Source: CAKSHP01 sp045636325 (GTDB lineage: Bacteria > Bacillota > Clostridia > UBA1381 > UMGS1253). Taken from it: 25,645 nt of DNA. The notes beneath the pieces are model-generated. The model had not been told where the DNA came from, ran no database searches, and worked only from the letters and a program-made list of their open reading frames with translations. The DNA lies in assembly GCA_045636325.1 (NCBI GenBank), contig JAZTXH010000004.1, positions 1-25,645 on the forward strand, given 5' to 3'. Both the position numbers and the translations under genes were made by a program. This document shows, piece after piece, positions 20,435 through 25,645 of this stretch (position 1 is its first letter; each line of letters starts with the position of its first letter).

Positions 20435-21691
20435 ATGAAAGTTATGGTAGTTGGTGGCGGCGGACGAGAGCATGCCATAATTAAAAAAATTAAAGAAAAT
20501 AAAAATGTTGAAGAGATTTTTGCGCTTCCGGGTAATGGAGGTATTGCAACGGATGCAATCTGCGTTAATATAGGAGCAAAAGAAATTGATGAAATTTGTG
20601 AATTTGCATTAAAAAACAAGATTGATTTCGCAGTTGTTGCGCCAGATGACCCGCTTGTATTAGGCGCAGTTGATGCTTTAAATGAATGCGGAATTAAATG
20701 CTTTGGACCGAAAAAAGATGCGGCGATAATCGAAGGCAGTAAGGTTTTTTCAAAAAATCTTATGAAAAAATACAATATTCCTACTGCTGAATACGAGGTA
20801 TTTAATAATTCTTTGGATGCTATTGATTATTTAAAAACAGCTCCCATTCCTACTGTTATAAAGGCAGATGGGCTTGCATTGGGCAAAGGTGTAATAATTG
20901 CACAGACAAGGCAGGAAGCGATTGATGCAGTTAATTCAATTATGGAAGATAAGGTTTTTGGTGAAAGCGGAAACAACATTGTTGTAGAAGAATTTTTAAC
21001 AGGTCCTGAGGTTTCCGTGTTAGCATTTACTGATGGTAAAACACTTGTTCCAATGGTTTCATCTATGGACCATAAAAGAGCTCTTGATGGTGATAAAGGT
21101 CTTAATACCGGCGGCATGGGAACAATTGCTCCAAATCCTTACTACACAGCCGATATAGCTGAAAAGTGTGCAAAAGAAATCTTTATTCCTACCATGAACG
21201 CTATGAATGCAGAAGGTCGTACATTTAAGGGTTGTTTGTACTTTGGCTTAATGATTACACCTAACGGACCTAAAGTTATTGAGTATAACTGTCGTTTTGG
21301 TGACCCTGAAACTCAAGTTGTTTTACCTCTGCTTGAAAGTGATTTGCTTGACATTATGATAGCGGTTGAAAATGAGACACTTGATAAATGTGATGTAAGA
21401 TTTAAAAACGAAAGTGCTTGCTGTGTTGTCATGGCGTCTTGTGGATATCCGTCCAAATATGACAGTGGTTTTGAAATAAAAATGCCTGAAGATAAAAACA
21501 TTTATGTTGCCGGTGCAAAAATTGCTGACGGCAAGCTTGTAACCGCCGGCGGAAGAGTTTTAGGTGTAACAGAAACTGCAGCAACGCTTAAAGATGCTAT
21601 AGATAAAGCCTATGACACTGTAGGGAAGGTAAGCTTTACAAATGCTTTTTACAGAAAAGACATTGGTGCAAAGGCTTTGGAGGTGAAATAA
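20435..21691 (+). CDS. purD: Phosphoribosylamine-glycine ligase PurD
   Basis: A 418-residue ATP-grasp enzyme that joins glycine to phosphoribosylamine to give GAR. VMVVGGGGREHAI is the N-terminal signature; VAPDDPLVLGAVDAL, PTVIKADGLALGKGVIIA (ATP-grasp), EEFLTGPEVSVLAFTDG, DGDKGLNTGGMG and EYNCRFGDPETQ are all normal. ATG 20435 is chosen over an upstream TTG (20417) because GAAAGG (20419-20424) precedes it by ten bases and the signature then starts at residue 2. The purL ATG follows its stop with no gap. Confidence 0.97.
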   Translation: MKVMVVGGGGREHAIIKKIKENKNVEEIFALPGNGGIATDAICVNIGAKEIDEICEFALKNKIDFAVVAPDDPLVLGAVDALNECGIKCFGPKKDAAIIEGSKVFSKNLMKKYNIPTAEYEVFNNSLDAIDYLKTAPIPTVIKADGLALGKGVIIAQTRQEAIDAVNSIMEDKVFGESGNNIVVEEFLTGPEVSVLAFTDGKTLVPMVSSMDHKRALDGDKGLNTGGMGTIAPNPYYTADIAEKCAKEIFIPTMNAMNAEGRTFKGCLYFGLMITPNGPKVIEYNCRFGDPETQVVLPLLESDLLDIMIAVENETLDKCDVRFKNESACCVVMASCGYPSKYDSGFEIKMPEDKNIYVAGAKIADGKLVTAGGRVLGVTETAATLKDAIDKAYDTVGKVSFTNAFYRKDIGAKALEVK

Positions 21692-24600
21692 ATGGTATAC
21701 AGAATTTATGTTGAAAAGAAAAAAGGACTTGATAATGAGGCAAGAGGTTTAAAAAATGAATTTATAAACTTGCTTCAGATTAAAGGTATTGAAAATCTTA
21801 GATTAATAAATCGCTATGACGTGGAAAATATTGAAAAAGACTTATTTGATTACTGTGTAAATACAGTTTTTTCTGAGCCACAGTTAGATAATGCATTTGA
21901 AACTTTAGATATTGACAGTTCAAGCAAGGTTTTTGCAGTTTCGTATTTGCCCGGTCAGTTTGACCAAAGAGCAAATTCAGCGGCTGAATGTATATCTCTT
22001 ATTTCAAAGAAAGAACGTCCAGTAGTTAAAACTGCAAAAGTTTACATTATTGATGGTAATGTATCTGCCGAAGACTTTGAAAAAATTAAAGCTTATGTTG
22101 TAAATCCTGTTGAATCAGAGCTTACAGGGCTTGAAGAATACGATACATTAAAAATGAAATATGAAGTTCCCACAAGCGTAAAAACACTTGATGGTTTTAC
22201 AGCTCTTGATGAAAAAGGCTTAAAAGAATTTCTTGATTCTTACGGCCTTGCTATGGATCTTGACGATATCAAATTCTGCCAGCAATATTTTCTAAGTGAA
22301 AAAAGAGAGCCTACGATTACAGAAATAAAAATGATAGATACATATTGGTCTGACCATTGCAGACATACAACATTTTTAACTACCATTGATTCTGTAACAT
22401 TTGAAGATGAAGAAATACAGAAAACTTATGAAGAATACCTGTCCGTTCGTAGGGAATTAGGCCGTGAAAACAGAAGTATTAACTTAATGGATATTGGTAC
22501 CATTGCGGCTAAATATCTTAAAAAGAATGGTAAATTGGATAAGCTTGATGAGTCAGAAGAAATAAATGCTTGCACAGTTAAAATTGATGTTTGTGTTGAA
22601 GGCAAAATAGAAAAGTGGCTTCTTTTATTTAAAAACGAAACACATAATCACCCTACTGAAATTGAGCCTTTTGGTGGCGCGGCTACGTGTATAGGCGGTG
22701 CAATCCGTGACCCGCTTTCAGGCAGAAGCTATGTTTATGGTGCTATGCGTGTTACCGGTGCGGCAGACCCGTTAAAACCTGTGAGCGAAACCATAGAAGG
22801 CAAATTGCCTCAGAGAAAAATTGTTACAACCGCAGCAAACGGCTACAGTTCTTATGGTAATCAGATTGGTCTTGCAACAGGTATTGTTGACGAAATTTAT
22901 CACGATGGATATGTAGCAAAAAGAATGGAAATCGGAGCAGTTATAGCTGCTGCACCTGAAAAAAATGTAAGGCGTGAAGTTCCGTGCGCAGGCGATGTTA
23001 TTATTCTTTTAGGCGGAAAAACAGGACGAGATGGTTGCGGTGGCGCTACAGGTTCTTCTAAATCTCACAGCGTAACTTCACTTGAAAGCTGTGGGGCAGA
23101 GGTACAAAAAGGTAATGCCCCAGAAGAAAGAAAACTTCAGCGTTTGTTTAGAAACGAAACAGCATCAAGACTAATTAAACGTTGTAATGATTTCGGGGCG
23201 GGTGGTGTTTCCGTTGCCATCGGCGAATTGGCCGATGGTATAAAAATTAATCTAAATGCGGTGCCTAAAAAATATGAAGGTCTTGATGGTACGGAGCTTG
23301 CAATCAGTGAGTCTCAGGAAAGAATGGCTGTTGTAGTAGAAGCTGAAGATGTAGAATTGTTCTGCAAGCTTGCGAAGAAAGAAAATCTTGAAGCTACAGT
23401 TGTTGCCGAGGTAACGGAACAGGCTCGTCTCGTTATGAATTGGAATGGTGTTAACATAGTCGATATTTCCAGAGAATTTTTAAATTCAAACGGTGCTGAA
23501 AAGCATATAGATGTATCTTCAGTGAAAATAAATGATTTTGCAAAAGTTATTGAAGATAAACCTTTTGAAATACTTTATAAACAGCTTGCGGGAGATTTGA
23601 ACATCTGTTCAAAGAGAGGTCTTGCTGAGCGCTTTGACTCAAGTATAGGTGCAGGTACAGTATTGATGCCTTTTGGCGGAAAATATCAGAGAACACCTAT
23701 TCAGGCAATGGTAAATAAAATTTCTGTTGAAAAAGCAGTGACAGATACATGTTCATTTATGTCATGGGGTTTTAATCCATTTATAATGGAAAAGAGTCCT
23801 TATCACGGTGCGTATATGTCCGTTGTTGAGTCTGTTTCAAAGCTTGTTGCAACAGGTGCTGAATTTAGAGATGTGTATTTAACATTTCAGGAATATTTTG
23901 AAAAACCGCTAAAAGATCCTAAGAGATGGGGAAAACCTTTTTCTGCGCTACTTGGTGCTTTTAAGGCTCAAAAAGAGCTTGAAATTGCTGCAATTGGTGG
24001 CAAAGACTCAATGAGCGGAAGTTTTGAAAAGATTGACGTACCCCCGACTTTAGTTTCTTTTGCGGTAACTACAGGAAATATAAAAGATGTAATTTCTCCG
24101 GAGTTTAAAGCATGTGGAAATAATGTTGTTTGGCTTGCACCAAAATATAATGAAAATGGTTTGCCTGATACAGAGTCTCTTAAGGATTGCTTTGATAAAT
24201 TCAATAAACTTGTTAAAGCAGGTAAGGTATATTCAGCATATACACCTTGCATGGGTGGTATTGCAGAAGCGATACTTAAAATGACAATGGGCAACAAAAT
24301 CGGTTTTGATTACAACGATGCACTTGATTTAAAAACAATGTTTGGATATTCATACGGCTCGTTTGTGTTAGAAACAAATGAGAATGTTGAAGGTGCTGTT
24401 GTGATTGGTAAAACAACAGATAAAAAAGAAATTACTTTCAACGGAAAATCCGTTGCTTTTGATGAGCTATTCAATATATATGAAGATAAGCTTGAGAGTG
24501 TATTCAGTTGTAATATAAAATCAGAAGAAAAATCAATTGAAAATTTTGCATACAACAAGCGAAGTGTTGCTGTTGCCAAGGGTAATTTTGCAAAACCGAA

Positions 24601-25390
24601 AATGCTTATTCCTGTTTTTCCAGGTACAAACTGCGAATATGATACAGCAAAAGCTGCGTTAAAAGCAGGTGCTGAGCCTGATATCTTTGTAATAAACAAT
24701 CTTTCGGCTCAGGGTATTGCGGATTCTGTAAACGAATTTGCTAAACGTATTAAAGAATCTCAGATTATATTTGTTCCTGGTGGCTTCTCAGGTGGTGATG
24801 AACCTGACGGCTCCGGTAAGTTTATTACAGCGTTTTTCAGAAATGCAGAGATTAAAGATGCTGTATGCGAACTTTTAGATGAAAGAATGGGATTGATGGG
24901 CGGTATATGTAACGGATTTCAGGCTCTTATAAAGCTTGGTCTTGTCCCGTATGGCAAGATTATAGATACTGATGAAAATTGCCCAACACTAACATTTAAT
25001 ACAATCAGCAGGCATCAGTCAAAAATAGTGAGGACAAAAGTTGCATCGGTTAATTCCCCGTGGCTAATGAATGCTGAGGTAGGGGATATATATAATGTTG
25101 CAATATCTCATGGCGAAGGCAGATTCCTCGCAAGTGATGAATTAATTAAAGGCCTTGCTACTAACGGACAGATAATCACTCAATATGTTGACCTTACAGG
25201 AAACGCGACATATGATATAGACTTTAATCCTAATGGTTCAAGTTTTGCTATTGAAGGTATATGTTCACCGGATGGTCGTGTTTTTGGTAAAATGGGACAC
25301 AGTGAAAGAATTGATGATGGTTTGTATAAAAATGTTGAAGGTAATTATGATATGAAGTTATTTGAAAGTGCAGTAAAATACTTTAAGTAA
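21692..25390 (+). CDS. purL: Phosphoribosylformylglycinamidine synthase PurL, single-chain
   Basis: A 1232-residue large-type PurL that turns FGAR, glutamine and ATP into FGAM. The order is N-terminal domain, linker, two PurM-like halves (SDHCRHTTF; ETHNHPTEIEPFGGAATCIGG; DFGAGGVSVAIGELADG; GGKDSMSGSFE) and a C-terminal glutaminase domain starting near PVFPGTNCEYD. Nucleophile Cys1073 (GGICNGFQAL) and His1140 (SHGEGRF) of the glutaminase are present, so it needs no separate PurQ or PurS. A tight GAGGTG site overlaps the end of purD. It is the last gene of the operon, followed by a strong terminator. Confidence 0.97.
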   Translation: MVYRIYVEKKKGLDNEARGLKNEFINLLQIKGIENLRLINRYDVENIEKDLFDYCVNTVFSEPQLDNAFETLDIDSSSKVFAVSYLPGQFDQRANSAAECISLISKKERPVVKTAKVYIIDGNVSAEDFEKIKAYVVNPVESELTGLEEYDTLKMKYEVPTSVKTLDGFTALDEKGLKEFLDSYGLAMDLDDIKFCQQYFLSEKREPTITEIKMIDTYWSDHCRHTTFLTTIDSVTFEDEEIQKTYEEYLSVRRELGRENRSINLMDIGTIAAKYLKKNGKLDKLDESEEINACTVKIDVCVEGKIEKWLLLFKNETHNHPTEIEPFGGAATCIGGAIRDPLSGRSYVYGAMRVTGAADPLKPVSETIEGKLPQRKIVTTAANGYSSYGNQIGLATGIVDEIYHDGYVAKRMEIGAVIAAAPEKNVRREVPCAGDVIILLGGKTGRDGCGGATGSSKSHSVTSLESCGAEVQKGNAPEERKLQRLFRNETASRLIKRCNDFGAGGVSVAIGELADGIKINLNAVPKKYEGLDGTELAISESQERMAVVVEAEDVELFCKLAKKENLEATVVAEVTEQARLVMNWNGVNIVDISREFLNSNGAEKHIDVSSVKINDFAKVIEDKPFEILYKQLAGDLNICSKRGLAERFDSSIGAGTVLMPFGGKYQRTPIQAMVNKISVEKAVTDTCSFMSWGFNPFIMEKSPYHGAYMSVVESVSKLVATGAEFRDVYLTFQEYFEKPLKDPKRWGKPFSALLGAFKAQKELEIAAIGGKDSMSGSFEKIDVPPTLVSFAVTTGNIKDVISPEFKACGNNVVWLAPKYNENGLPDTESLKDCFDKFNKLVKAGKVYSAYTPCMGGIAEAILKMTMGNKIGFDYNDALDLKTMFGYSYGSFVLETNENVEGAVVIGKTTDKKEITFNGKSVAFDELFNIYEDKLESVFSCNIKSEEKSIENFAYNKRSVAVAKGNFAKPKMLIPVFPGTNCEYDTAKAALKAGAEPDIFVINNLSAQGIADSVNEFAKRIKESQIIFVPGGFSGGDEPDGSGKFITAFFRNAEIKDAVCELLDERMGLMGGICNGFQALIKLGLVPYGKIIDTDENCPTLTFNTISRHQSKIVRTKVASVNSPWLMNAEVGDIYNVAISHGEGRFLASDELIKGLATNGQIITQYVDLTGNATYDIDFNPNGSSFAIEGICSPDGRVFGKMGHSERIDDGLYKNVEGNYDMKLFESAVKYFK

Positions 25391-25392
25391 TT

Positions 25393-25448
25393 AAATACAA
25401 ACAGCACAGAATGAGTGCTTTAAACTCTCTGTGCTGTTTGTATTTTTT
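25393..25448 (+). terminator. Intrinsic terminator of the purine operon
   Basis: An 18-bp perfect stem (25393-25410 with 25428-25445) with a 17-base loop, ending in TTTTTT. It begins two bases after the purL stop. Confidence 0.93.
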
Positions 25449-25469
25449 AAGAAACAAGGGAAGACTATT

Positions 25470-25520
25470 CAACATCCAACTTTGATAAATTGCTCTTTAT
25501 CAAAGTTGGATGTTGTTTTT
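25470..25520 (+). terminator. Second tandem intrinsic terminator
   Basis: A 20-bp perfect stem (25470-25489 with 25496-25515), 6-base loop, then TTTTT. It follows the first terminator by 24 bases with no gene between and acts in the same direction, as a fail-safe or as the end of a short separate transcript. Confidence 0.85.
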
Positions 25521-25645
25521 TATATGATATATTGTAAATGTACGCTATTTTATTACTATACACAATAAATATTATATTTTAATGATTTTTATTTATTTCA
25601 ATAATTACATTGTTTTATTTTTTGTTGCTAAAAATTTTAATTTAT
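25521..25645. other. AT-rich right edge, nothing recognised
   Basis: No open frame of note, no convincing promoter (best minus-strand -35/-10 pair has a 19-bp spacer) and no structured RNA seen before the window ends. Confidence 0.4.

Noticed and set aside
25545..25610. Minus-strand promoter at the right edge
   Set aside because: TTGAAA and TATAAT are present but 19 bp apart in very AT-rich DNA; chance is likely.

Overview
The window looks like chromosomal DNA of a low-GC Gram-positive bacterium, most likely an uncultured or gut-type member of the Clostridia. Reasons: AT-rich base composition throughout, near-consensus sigma-A promoters (TTGACA / TATAAT with 16-17 bp spacing), GAAAGG/GGAGG ribosome binding sites, a TPP and a ZTP riboswitch with intrinsic terminators, MscL, FemAB, ThiT, a single-chain PurL, and PurH split into two proteins. 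No tRNA, rRNA, CRISPR array, insertion sequence or phage module was found.

Left arm (1-4383, minus strand): the first 14 codons of an unidentified gene run off the left edge. Next comes an orphan Xer-type tyrosine recombinase. A hairpin separates it from a three-gene operon read hisD-like, hisB-like, HAD phosphatase. Both His-family proteins lack residues that are normally required (two zinc ligands in HisD; the His-His metal motif and other substrate residues in HisB). The trio may therefore be a histidine-like pathway for a different substrate.

Middle (4675-13219): an RNase R gene sits behind a ~285-nt leader carrying three overlapping micro-ORFs and is followed by a small protein of unknown function. 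After convergent mscL and a CYTH protein comes femAB overlapping an alanine-racemase-like gene, then prfA (RF1). A TPP riboswitch with terminator controls thiT.

13238-15890: a TetM/EF-G-like ribosomal-protection GTPase is fused at its C terminus to a YacP/Rae1-type NYN ribonuclease domain. One polypeptide would both act on the ribosomal A site and cut RNA.

Right arm (16044-25448): a purine operon purE-purM-purN-purO-purH(AICARFT only)-purD-purL, driven by a consensus promoter and a ZTP riboswitch/terminator, and ended by two tandem terminators. purF, purC, purB and purK are absent from the window.

The most unexpected signal is an H-type pseudoknot RNA element that occurs twice, just upstream of the ribosome binding sites of femAB (9014-9065) and purM (16757-16808). 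The copies share sequence, geometry and position, and differ by a compensatory base-pair change. I do not recognise it as a named RNA family.
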